DNA from: RFSX01 sp965230215
Lineage (GTDB): Bacteria; Bacteroidota; Bacteroidia; Chitinophagales; Saprospiraceae
Direction of reading: 5' to 3'
Assembly (NCBI GenBank): GCA_965230215.1
Contig: CBDDKN010000001.1
Coordinates: forward strand, 1 to 64,000
DNA length: 64,000 nt
The translations under genes and the position numbers were made by a program. The notes below the pieces were generated by a model. It was not told the origin of the DNA, ran no database searches, and saw only the letters and a list, made by a program, of their open reading frames with translations. How positions within the stretch are numbered: position 1 is the stretch's first letter; the number at the start of each line of letters is the position of its first letter. Positions 12,901 to 20,190 of the stretch are shown here, one piece after another.

Positions 12901-15900
12901 CAGTTTCTTCGATTAGGGTAGTAGTACCGTCACCAGAAACGTGAGTAGCGATAGTTTGAACATTGGTGTTGGTATTGTTATCAGTAACAACAGATATTAA
13001 GTCACCAAGATCTACTGCGTTGATGTCACCATCTTCATCCGTGTACTCCAACTGGTTAGTAGAAGTATTGAATATAAGAGTAGTCACAGTTTCACAAGAG
13101 TCAACAGCAGCACAAAGGTTAAGAGTGGTAGTAAGACCATTCTCATCTACATACTCGATATCCTGGTTATTAGCGCTAAGCGCGATAGTAGTCGTTGTTT
13201 CATCGTAAGTAGTAACAACACCAGTTTCCGAAGTATAAGTAAATGTACCGTCACCGTTGTCAACAAGGGTAGTCACAGTTTCCTCGATGTTAGTAGTAGT
13301 ACCGTCACCGCTAGTGTGTGTAGCGATAATCTTACCGTCGTTGGAATCCGTCATAGAAGAGACAAGATCATTAAGGACGATAGAGTTGGTAGTACCGTTT
13401 TCATCGATGTACTCAAGCGTGTTAGAAGTGGCATTGAAAGTAAGGCTGGTAACAGTCTCACAGTTATCCACTACGTTACACAGGTTGATATTGGTAGTAA
13501 CACCATCTTCATCAACATAGTCGAAAGAAGAGTTATCAGCATTAAGAGCAACTGAAGTAGTTGTTTCATCATAAGTAGTGATGATGCCATCCTCAGCAGT
13601 ATAAGTGAAAGTACCGTCACCATTGTCAACCAAAGTAGTCACAGTTTCTTCGATAAGGGTAGTAGTACCGTCACCAGAAACGTGAGTAGCGATAGTTTGC
13701 ACATTGGTGTTAGTATTGTTATCAGTAACAACAGATATTAAGTCACCAAGATCTACTGCGTTGATGTCACCATTTTCATCCGTGTACTCCAACTGGTTAG
13801 TAGAAGTATTGAATATAAGAGTAGTAACAGTTTCACAAGAGTCAACAGCAGCACAAAGGTTAAGAGTGGTAGTAAGACCATTTTCATCTACATACTCGAT
13901 ATCCTGGTTATTAGCGCTAAGCGCGATAGTAGTCGTTGTTTCATCGTAAGTAGTAACAACACCAGTTTCCGAAGTATAAGTAAATGTACCGTCACCGTTG
14001 TCAACAAGAGTAGTCACAGTTTCCTCGATGTTAGTAGTAGTACCGTCACCGCTAGTGTGTGTAGCGATAATTTTACCGTCGTTGGAATCTGTCATAGAAG
14101 AGACAAGATCATTAAGGACGATAGAGTTGGTAGTACCGTTTTCATCGATGTACTCAAGCGTGTTAGAAGTGGCATTGAAAGTAAGGCTGGTAACAGTCTC
14201 ACAGTTATCCACTACGTTACACAGGTTGATATTGGTAGTAACACCATCTTCATCAACATAGTCGAAAGAAGAGTTATCAGCATTAAGAGCAACTGAAGTA
14301 GTTGTTTCATCATAAGTAGTGATGATGCCATCCTCAGCAGTATAAGTGAAAGTACCGTCACCATTGTCAACCAAAGTAGTCACAGTTTCTTCGATAAGGG
14401 TAGTAGTACCGTCACCAGAAACGTGAGTAGCGATAGTTTGCACATTGGTGTTAGTATTGTTATCAGTAACAACAGATATTAAGTCACCAAGATCTACTGC
14501 GTTGATGTCACCATTTTCATCCGTGTACTCCAACTGGTTAGTAGAAGTATTGAATATAAGAGTAGTAACAGTTTCACAAGAGTCAACAGCAGCACAAAGG
14601 TTAAGAGTGGTAGTAAGACCATTCTCATCTACATACTCGATGTCCTGGTTGTTGGTGCTAAGCGCGATAGTAGTAGTTGTTTCATCGTAAGTAGTAACAA
14701 CACCAGTTTCCGAAGTATAAGTAAATGTACCGTCACCGTTGTCAACAAGAGTAGTCACAGTTTCCTCGATGTTAGTAGTAGTACCGTCACCGCTAGTGTG
14801 TGTAGCGATAATTTTACCGTCGTTGGAATCTGTCATAGTAGAAACAAGATCATTAAGGACGATAGAGTTGGTAGTACCGTTTTCATCGATGTACTCAAGC
14901 GTGTTAGAAGCGGCATTGAAAGTAAGGCTGGTAACAGTCTCACAGTTATCCACTACGTTACACAGGTTGATATTGGTAGTAACGCCGTCTTCATCAACAT
15001 AGTCGAAAGAAGAGTTATCGGCATTAAGAGCAACTGAAGTAGTTGTTTCATCATAAGTAGTGATGATGCCATCTTCAGCAGTATAAGTGAAAGTACCGTC
15101 ACCATTGTCAGTAAGCGTAGTCACAGTTTCTTCGATAAGGGTAGTGGTACCGTCACCAGAAACGTGAGTAGCGATAGTTTGCACATTGGTGTTGGTATTG
15201 TTATCAGTAACAACAGATATTAAGTCACCAAGATCTACTGCGTTGATGTCACCATTTTCATCCGTGTACTCCAACTGGTTAGTAGAAGTATTGAATATAA
15301 GAGTAGTAACAGTTTCACAAGAGTCAACAGCAGCACAAAGGTTAAGAGTGGTAGTAAGACCATTCTCATCTACATACTCGATGTCCTGGTTATTAGCGCT
15401 AAGCGCGATAGTAGTCGTTGTTTCATCGTAAGTAGTAACAACACCAGTTTCCGAAGTATAAGTAAATGTACCGTCACCGTTGTCAACAAGAGTAGTCACA
15501 GTTTCCTCGATGTTAGTAGTAGTACCGTCACCGCTAGTGTGTGTAGCGATAATTTTACCGTCGTTGGAATCTGTCATAGTAGAAACAAGATCATTAAGGA
15601 CGATAGAGTTGGTAGTACCGTTTTCATCGATGTACTCAAGCGTGTTAGAAGCGGCATTGAAAGTAAGGCTGGTAACAGTCTCACAGTTATCCACTACGTT
15701 ACACAGGTTGATATTGGTAGTAACACCATCTTCATCAACATAGTCGAAAGAAGAGTTATCGGCATTAAGAGCAACTGAAGTAGTTGTTTCATCATAAGTA
15801 GTGATGATGCCATCCTCAGCAGTATAAGTGAAAGTACCGTCACCATTGTCAACCAAAGTAGTCACAGTTTCTTCGATTAAGGGTAGTAGTACCGTCACCA

Positions 15901-15955
15901 GAAACGTGAGTAGCGATAGTTTGCACATTGGTGTTAGTATTGTTATCAGTAACAA
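2621..15955 (-). CDS. Giant repeat protein, continuation fragment 3 (about 4,400 codons)
   Basis: A third frame of the same protein, open for 13.3 kb. Genuine repeat coding runs from the insertion near 15878 down to about 2640. It begins with four 741-bp dimers (A half ending DETTTSVALNADNSSF; B half with TSETGVVTTYDE). Near 12.9 kb the A half gains three residues (DGTDTTFDGAAETLTS) and the period becomes 750 bp. Units are almost identical in DNA, which suggests recent amplification or active homogenisation. An extra B half-unit breaks the alternation near 12.1 kb. The listed N-terminus (MLLITIL...) is out-of-frame repeat, so there is no true start here. The frame ends in a damaged stretch at 2.56-2.64 kb. 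Confidence 0.6.
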   Translation of the reverse strand: MLLITILTPMCKLSLLTFLVTVLLPLIEETVTTLVDNGDGTFTYTAEDGIITTYDETTTSVALNADNSSFDYVDEDGVTTNINLCNVVDNCETVTSLTFNAASNTLEYIDENGTTNSIVLNDLVSTMTDSNDGKIIATHTSGDGTTTNIEETVTTLVDNGDGTFTYTSETGVVTTYDETTTTIALSANNQDIEYVDENGLTTTLNLCAAVDSCETVTTLIFNTSTNQLEYTDENGDINAVDLGDLISVVTDNNTNTNVQTIATHVSGDGTTTLIEETVTTLTDNGDGTFTYTAEDGIITTYDETTTSVALNADNSSFDYVDEDGVTTNINLCNVVDNCETVTSLTFNAASNTLEYIDENGTTNSIVLNDLVSTMTDSNDGKIIATHTSGDGTTTNIEETVTTLVDNGDGTFTYTSETGVVTTYDETTTTIALSTNNQDIEYVDENGLTTTLNLCAAVDSCETVTTLIFNTSTNQLEYTDENGDINAVDLGDLISVVTDNNTNTNVQTIATHVSGDGTTTLIEETVTTLVDNGDGTFTYTAEDGIITTYDETTTSVALNADNSSFDYVDEDGVTTNINLCNVVDNCETVTSLTFNATSNTLEYIDENGTTNSIVLNDLVSSMTDSNDGKIIATHTSGDGTTTNIEETVTTLVDNGDGTFTYTSETGVVTTYDETTTTIALSANNQDIEYVDENGLTTTLNLCAAVDSCETVTTLIFNTSTNQLEYTDENGDINAVDLGDLISVVTDNNTNTNVQTIATHVSGDGTTTLIEETVTTLVDNGDGTFTYTAEDGIITTYDETTTSVALNADNSSFDYVDEDGVTTNINLCNVVDNCETVTSLTFNATSNTLEYIDENGTTNSIVLNDLVSSMTDSNDGKIIATHTSGDGTTTNIEETVTTLVDNGDGTFTYTSETGVVTTYDETTTTIALSANNQDIEYVDENGLTTTLNLCAAVDSCETVTTLIFNTSTNQLEYTDEDGDINAVDLGDLISVVTDNNTNTNVQTIATHVSGDGTTTLIEETVTTLTDNGDGTFTYTAEDGTDTTFDGAAETLTSVALNADNVSFDYVDEYGVTTNINLCNVVDNCETVTSLSFNPTTNTLEYIDENGTTNSIVLNDLVSSMTDSNDGKIIATHTAGDGTITNIEETVTTLVDNGNGTFTYTSETGVVTTYDEATTTIALSTNNQDIEYVDENGVTTTLNLCAAVDSCETVTTLIFNTSTNQLEYTDEDGDINTVDLGDLVSVVTDNNTNTNVQTIATHVSGDGTTTLIEETVTTLVDNGDGTFTYTSETGVVTTYDEATTTIALSTNNQDIEYVDENGVTTTLNLCAAVDSCETVTTLIFNTSTNQLEYTDEDGDINTVDLGDLVSVVTDNNTNTNVQTIATHVSGDGTTTLIEETVTTLTDNGDGTFTYTAEDGTDTTFDGAAETLTSVALNADNVSFDYVDEDGVTTNINLCNVVDNCETVTSLSFNPTTNTLEYIDENGTTNSIVLNDLVSSMTDSNDGKIIATHTAGDGTITNIEETVTTLVDNGNGTFTYTSETGVVTTYDEATTTIALSTNNQDIEYVDENGVTTTLNLCAAVDSCETVTTLIFNTSTNQLEYTDEDGDINTVDLGDLVSVVTDNNTNTNVQTIATHVSGDGTTTLIEETVTTLTDNGDGTFTYTAEDGTDTTFDGAAETLTSVALNADNVSFDYVDEDGVTTNINLCNVVDNCETVTSLSFNPTTNTLEYIDENGTTNSIVLNDLVSSMTDSNDGKIIATHTAGDGTITNIEETVTTLVDNGNGTFTYTSETGVVTTYDEATTTIALSTNNQDIEYVDENGVTTTLNLCAAVDSCETVTTLIFNTSTNQLEYTDEDGDINTVDLGDLVSVVTDNNTNTNVQTIATHVSGDGTTTLIEETVTTLTDNGDGTFTYTAEDGTDTTFDGAAETLTSVALNADNVSFDYVDEDGVTTNINLCNVVDNCETVTSLSFNPTTNTLEYIDENGTTNSIVLNDLVSSMTDSNDGKIIATHTAGDGTITNIEETVTTLVDNGDGTFTYTSETGVVTTYDETTTTIALSANNQDIEYVDENGLTTTLNLCAAVDSCETVTTLIFNTSTNQLEYTDENGDINAVDLGDLVSVVTDNNTNTNVQTIATHVSGDGTTTLIEETVTTLTDNGDGTFTYTAEDGTDTTFDGAAETLTSVALNADNVSFDYVDEDGVTTNINLCNVVDNCETVTSLSFNPTTNTLEYIDENGTTNSIVLNDLVSSMTDSNDGKIIATHTAGDGTITNIEETVTTLVDNGNGTFTYTSETGVVTTYDEATTTIALSTNNQDIEYVDENGVTTTLNLCAAVDSCETVTTLIFNTSTNQLEYTDEDGDINTVDLGDLVSVVTDNNTNTNVQTIATHVSGDGTTTLIEETVTTLTDNGDGTFTYTAEDGTDTTFDGAAETLTSVALNADNVSFDYVDEDGVTTNINLCNVVDNCETVTSLSFNPTTNTLEYIDENGTTNSIVLNDLVSSMTDSNDGKIIATHTAGDGTITNIEETVTTLVDNGNGTFTYTSETGVVTTYDEATTTIALSTNNQDIEYVDENGVTTTLNLCAAVDSCETVTTLIFNTSTNQLEYTDEDGDINTVDLGDLVSVVTDNNTNTNVQTIATHVSGDGTTTLIEETVTTLTDNGDGTFTYTAEDGTDTTFDGAAETLTSVALNADNVSFDYVDEDGVTTNINLCNVVDNCETVTSLSFNPTTNTLEYIDENGTTNSIVLNDLVSSMTDSNDGKIIATHTAGDGTITNIEETVTTLVDNGNGTFTYTSETGVVTTYDEATTTIALSTNNQDIEYVDENGVTTTLNLCAAVDSCETVTTLIFNTSTNQLEYTDEDGDINTVDLGDLVSVVTDNNTNTNVQTIATHVSGDGTTTLIEETVTTLTDNGDGTFTYTAEDGTDTTFDGAAETLTSVALNADNVSFDYVDEDGVTTNINLCNVVDNCETVTSLSFNPTTNTLEYIDENGTTNSIVLNDLVSSMTDSNDGKIIATHTAGDGTITNIEETVTTLVDNGNGTFTYTSETGVVTTYDEATTTIALSTNNQDIEYVDENGVTTTLNLCAAVDSCETVTTLIFNTSTNQLEYTDEDGDINTVDLGDLVSVVTDNNTNTNVQTIATHVSGDGTTTLIEETVTTLTDNGDGTFTYTAEDGTDTTFDGAAETLTSVALNADNVSFDYVDEDGVTTNINLCNVVDNCETVTSLSFNPTTNTLEYIDENGTTNSIVLNDLVSSMTDSNDGKIIATHTAGDGTITNIEETVTTLVDNGNGTFTYTSETGVVTTYDEATTTIALSTNNQDIEYVDENGVTTTLNLCAAVDSCETVTTLIFNTSTNQLEYTDEDGDINTVDLGDLVSVVTDNNTNTNVQTIATHVSGDGTTTLIEETVTTLTDNGDGTFTYTAEDGTDTTFDGAAETLTSVALNADNVSFDYVDEDGVTTNINLCNVVDNCETVTSLSFNPTTNTLEYIDENGTTNSIVLNDLVSSMTDSNDGKIIATHTAGDGTITNIEETVTTLVDNGNGTFTYTSETGVVTTYDEATTTIALSTNNQDIEYVDENGVTTTLNLCAAVDSCETVTTLIFNTSTNQLEYTDEDGDINTVDLGDLVSVVTDNNTNTNVQTIATHVSGDGTTTLIEETVTTLTDNGDGTFTYTAEDGTDTTFDGAAETLTSVALNADNVSFDYVDEDGVTTNINLCNVVDNCETVTSLSFNPTTNTLEYIDENGTTNSIVLNDLVSSMTDSNDGKIIATHTAGDGTITNIEETVTTLVDNGNGTFTYTSETGVVTTYDEATTTIALSTNNQDIEYVDENGVTTTLNLCAAVDSCETVTTLIFNTSTNQLEYTDEDGDINTVDLGDLVSVVTDNNTNTNVQTIATHVSGDGTTTLIEETVTTLTDNGDGTFTYTAEDGTDTTFDGAAETLTSVALNADNVSFDYVDEDGVTTNINLCNVVDNCETVTSLSFNPTTNTLEYIDENGTTNSIVLNDLVSSMTDSNDGKIIATHTAGDGTITNIEETVTTLVDNGDGTFTYTSETGVVTTYDETTTTIALSANNQDIEYVDENGLTTTLNLCAAVDSCETVTTLIFNTSTNQLEYTDENGDINAVDLGDLVSVVTDNNTNTNVQTIATHVSGDGTTTLIEETVTTLTDNGDGTFTYTAEDGTDTTFDGAAETLTSVALNADNVSFDYVDEDGVTTNINLCNVVDNCETVTSLSFNPTTNTLEYIDENGTTNCIVLNDLVTSMTDSNDGKIIATHTAGDGTITNIEETVTTLVDNGNGTFTYTSETGVVTTYDEATTTIALSTNNQDIEYVAENGVTTTLNLCAAVDSCETVTTLIFTTSTNQLQYTDEDADINTVDLGDLVSVVTDNNTNTDVQTIATHVSGDGTTTLIEETVTTLTDNGDGTFTYTAEDGTDTTFDGAAETLTSVALNADNVSFDYVDEIWC

Positions 15956-18900
15956 CAGATATTAAGTCACCAAGATCTACTGCGTTGATGTCACCATTTT
16001 CATCCGTGTACTCCAACTGGTTAGTAGAAGTATTGAATATAAGAGTAGTAACAGTTTCACAAGAGTCAACAGCAGCACAAAGGTTAAGAGTGGTAGTAAG
16101 ACCATTTTCATCTACATACTCGATATCCTGGTTATTAGCGCTAAGCGCGATAGTAGTCGTTGTTTCATCGTAAGTAGTAACAACACCAGTTTCCGAAGTA
16201 TAAGTAAATGTACCGTCACCGTTGTCAACAAGAGTAGTCACAGTTTCCTCGATGTTAGTAGTAGTACCGTCACCGCTAGTGTGTGTAGCGATAATTTTAC
16301 CGTCGTTGGAATCTGTCATAGTAGAGACAAGATCATTAAGGACGATAGAGTTGGTAGTACCGTTTTCATCGATGTACTCAAGCGTGTTAGAAGCGGCATT
16401 GAAAGTAAGGCTGGTAACAGTCTCACAGTTATCCACTACGTTACACAGGTTGATATTGGTAGTAACACCATCTTCATCAACATAGTCGAAAGAAGAGTTA
16501 TCAGCATTAAGAGCAACTGAAGTAGTTGTTTCATCATAAGTAGTGATGATGCCATCTTCAGCAGTATAAGTGAAAGTACCGTCACCATTGTCAACCAAAG
16601 TAGTCACAGTTTCTTCGATAAGGGTAGTAGTACCGTCACCAGAAACGTGAGTAGCGATAGTTTGCACATTGGTGTTTGTGTTGTTATCAGTAACAACAGA
16701 AACAAGGTCACCAAGATCAACAGTGTTGATGTCACCATTTTCATCCGTGTACTCCAACTGGTTAGTAGAAGTATTGAATATAAGAGTAGTAACAGTTTCA
16801 CAAGAGTCAACAGCAGCACAAAGGTTAAGAGTGGTAGTAAGACCATTCTCATCTACATACTCGATATCCTGGTTATTAGCGCTAAGCGCGATAGTAGTCG
16901 TTGTTTCATCGTAAGTAGTAACAACACCAGTTTCCGAAGTATAAGTAAATGTACCGTCACCGTTGTCAACAAGAGTAGTAACAGTTTCCTCGATGTTAGT
17001 AGTAGTACCGTCACCGCTAGTGTGTGTAGCGATAATTTTACCGTCGTTAGAATCTGTCATAGTAGAAACAAGATCATTAAGGACGATAGAGTTGGTAGTA
17101 CCGTTTTCATCGATGTACTCAAGCGTGTTAGAAGCGGCATTGAAAGTAAGGCTGGTAACAGTCTCACAGTTATCCACTACGTTACACAGGTTGATATTGG
17201 TAGTAACACCATCTTCATCAACATAGTCGAAAGAAGAGTTATCAGCATTAAGAGCAACTGAAGTAGTTGTTTCATCATAAGTAGTGATGATGCCATCCTC
17301 AGCAGTATAAGTGAAAGTACCGTCACCATTGTCAACCAAAGTAGTCACAGTTTCTTCGATTAAGGGTAGTAGTACCGTCACCAGAAACGTGAGTAGCGAT
17401 AGTTTGCACATTGGTGTTGGTATTGTTATCAGTAACAACAGAAACAAGGTCACCAAGATCTACTGCGTTGATGTCACCATTTTCATCCGTGTACTCCAAC
17501 TGGTTAGTAGAAGTATTGAATATAAGAGTAGTAACAGTTTCACACGAGTCAACAGCAGCACAAAGGTTAAGAGTGGTAGTAAGACCATTCTCATCTACAT
17601 ACTCGATATCCTGGTTATTAGCGCTAAGCGCGATAGTAGTAGTTGTTTCATCGTAAGTAGTAACAACACCAGTTTCCGAAGTATAAGTAAATGTACCGTC
17701 ACCGTTGTCAACAAGGGTAGTAACAGTTTCCTCGATGTTAGTAGTAGTACCGTCACCGCTAGTGTGTGTAGCGATAATCTTACCGTCGTTAGAATCCGTC
17801 ATAGTAGAGACAAGATCATTAAGGACGATAGAGTTGGTAGTACCGTTTTCATCGATGTACTCAAGCGTGTTAGAAGCGGCATTGAAAGTAAGGCTGGTAA
17901 CAGTCTCACAGTTATCCACTACGTTACACAGGTTGATATTGGTAGTAACACCATCTTCATCAACATAGTCGAAAGAAGAGTTATCAGCATTAAGAGCAAC
18001 TGAAGTAGTTGTTTCATCATAAGTAGTGATGATGCCATCTTCAGCAGTATAAGTGAAAGTACCGTCACCATTGTCAAGTAAAGTAGTCACAGTTTCTTCG
18101 ATAAGGGTAGTAGTACCGTCACCAGAAACGTGAGTAGCGATAGTTTGCACATTGGTGTTGGTATTGTTATCAGTAACAACAGATATTAAGTCACCAAGAT
18201 CTACTGCGTTTATGTCACCATTTTCATCCGTGTACTCCAACTGGTTAGTAGAAGTATTGAATATAAGAGTAGTAACAGTTTCACAAGAGTCAACAGCAGC
18301 ACAAAGGTTAAGAGTGGTAGTAAGACCATTCTCATCTACATACTCGATATCCTGGTTATTAGCGCTAAGCGCGATAGTAGTAGTTGTTTCATCGTAAGTA
18401 GTAACAACACCAGTTTCCGAAGTATAAGTAAATGTACCGTCACCGTTGTCAACAAGGGTAGTCACAGTTTCCTCGATGTTAGTAGTAGTACCGTCACCGC
18501 TAGTGTGTGTAGCGATAATCTTACCGTCGTTAGAATCCGTCATAGTAGAGACAAGATCATTAAGGACGATAGAGTTGGTAGTACCGTTTTCATCGATGTA
18601 CTCAAGCGTGTTAGAAGCGGCATTGAAAGTAAGGCTGGTAACAGTCTCACAGTTATCCACTACGTTACACAGGTTGATATTGGTAGTAACACCATCTTCA
18701 TCAACATAGTCGAAAGAAGAGTTATCAGCATTAAGAGCAACTGAAGTAGTTGTTTCATCATAAGTAGTGATGATGCCATCCTCAGCAGTATAAGTGAAAG
18801 TACCGTCACCATTGTCAACCAAAGTAGTCACAGTTTCTTCGATAAGGGTAGTAGTACCGTCACCAGAAACGTGAGTAGCGATAGTTTGCACATTGGTGTT

Positions 18901-20190
18901 GGTATTGTTATCAGTAACAACAGAAACAAGGTCACCAAGATCTACTGCGTTGATGTCACCATTTTCATCCGTGTACTCCAACTGGTTAGTAGAAGTATTG
19001 AATATAAGAGTAGTAACAGTTTCACACGAGTCAACAGCAGCACAAAGGTTAAGAGTGGTAGTAAGACCATTCTCATCTACATACTCGATATCCTGGTTAT
19101 TAGCGCTAAGCGCGATAGTAGTAGTTGTTTCATCGTAAGTAGTAACAACACCAGTTTCCGAAGTATAAGTAAATGTACCGTCACCGTTATCAACAAGGGT
19201 AGTAACAGTTTCTTCGATGTTAGTAGTAGTACCGTCACCGCTAGTGTGTGTAGCGATAATTTTACCGTCGTTGGAATCTGTCATAGTAGAAACAAGATCA
19301 TTAAGGACGATAGAGTTGGTAGTACCGTTTTCATCGATGTACTCAAGCGTGTTAGAAGCGGCATTGAAAGTAAGGCTGGTAACAGTCTCACAGTTATCCA
19401 CTACGTTACACAGGTTGATATTGGTAGTAACGCCGTCTTCATCAACATAGTCGAAAGAAGAGTTATCGGCATTAAGAGCAACTGAAGTCGTTGTTTCATC
19501 ATAAGTAGTGATGATGCCATCTTCAGCAGTATAAGTGAAAGTACCGTCACCATTGTCAGTAAGCGTAGTCACAGTTTCTTCGATAAGGGTAGTAGTACCG
19601 TCACCAGAAACGTGAGTAGCGATAGTTTGAACATTGGTGTTGGTATTGTTATCAGTAACAACAGATATTAAGTCACCAAGATCTACTGCGTTTATGTCAC
19701 CATTTTCATCCGTGTACTCCAACTGGTTAGTAGAAGTATTGAATATAAGAGTAGTAACAGTTTCACAAGAGTCAACAGCAGCACAAAGGTTAAGAGTAGT
19801 AGTAAGACCATTTTCATCTACATACTCGATATCCTGGTTATTAGCGCTAAGCGCGATAGTGGTCGTTGTTTCATCGTAAGTAGTAACAACACCAGTTTCC
19901 GAAGTATAAGTAAATGTACCGTCACCGTTGTCAACAAGAGTAGTAACAGTTTCCTCGATGTTAGTAGTAGTACCGTCACCGCTAGTGTGTGTAGCGATAA
20001 TCTTACCGTCGTTTGAATCTGTCATAGTAGATACAAGATCATTAAGACCGATAGAGTTGGTAGTACCATTTTCATCGATGTACTCAAGTGTGTTAGAAGC
20101 GGCATTGAAAGTAAGGCTGGTAACAGTCTCACAGTTATCCACTACGTTACACAGGTTGATATTGGTAGTAACCCCGTCTTCATCAACATA
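12900..20190 (-). repeat. A/B dimer array, 741-bp period (about 10 units)
   Basis: A-half landmarks end at 20190, 19449, 18708, 17967, 17225, 16484, 15742, 15001, 14260 and 13519. Steps are 741 bp except for two of 742 that contain the extra base. The A half is 122 residues (SVALNADNSSFDYVDEDG, then TMTDSNDGKIIATHTSGDG). The B half is 125 residues (TSETGVVTTYDE, ALSANNQDIEYVDENG, DINAVDLGDL). The A half carries the only Lys in the dimer. Two-dimer (1482-bp) higher-order copies are visible: the cacacgag variant near 17.54 and 19.03 kb, and the gcgtttatg variant near 18.21 and 19.69 kb. Confidence 0.85.
15849..17456 (-). CDS. Giant repeat protein, continuation fragment 2 (frame-shifted)
   Basis: This frame carries the same A/B repeats as the preceding giant frame and is displaced by one base. 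The true repeat reading begins at the 1-bp insertion near 17361 and ends at an identical insertion near 15878, so about 1.48 kb (two 741-bp dimers) is in frame. The first residues listed for the frame, upstream of the insertion, are out-of-phase repeat and not real protein. It has no start codon context of its own, no signal peptide and no independent function. It should be read as part of the single giant gene if the insertions are sequence errors, or as a dead remnant if they are real. Confidence 0.6.
   Translation of the reverse strand: MVTLFLLLLITIPTPMCKLSLLTFLVTVLLPLIEETVTTLVDNGDGTFTYTAEDGIITTYDETTTSVALNADNSSFDYVDEDGVTTNINLCNVVDNCETVTSLTFNAASNTLEYIDENGTTNSIVLNDLVSTMTDSNDGKIIATHTSGDGTTTNIEETVTTLVDNGDGTFTYTSETGVVTTYDETTTTIALSANNQDIEYVDENGLTTTLNLCAAVDSCETVTTLIFNTSTNQLEYTDENGDINTVDLGDLVSVVTDNNTNTNVQTIATHVSGDGTTTLIEETVTTLVDNGDGTFTYTAEDGIITTYDETTTSVALNADNSSFDYVDEDGVTTNINLCNVVDNCETVTSLTFNAASNTLEYIDENGTTNSIVLNDLVSTMTDSNDGKIIATHTSGDGTTTNIEETVTTLVDNGDGTFTYTSETGVVTTYDETTTTIALSANNQDIEYVDENGLTTTLNLCAAVDSCETVTTLIFNTSTNQLEYTDENGDINAVDLGDLISVVTDNNTNTNVQTIATHVSGDGTTTLNRRNCDYFG

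Noticed and set aside
15860..17380. Programmed +1 frameshifting at CTT-A sites
   Set aside because: The sites occur only twice within dozens of otherwise identical junctions and match a merge of two codon spellings. Kept only as an alternative in the finding on the insertions.
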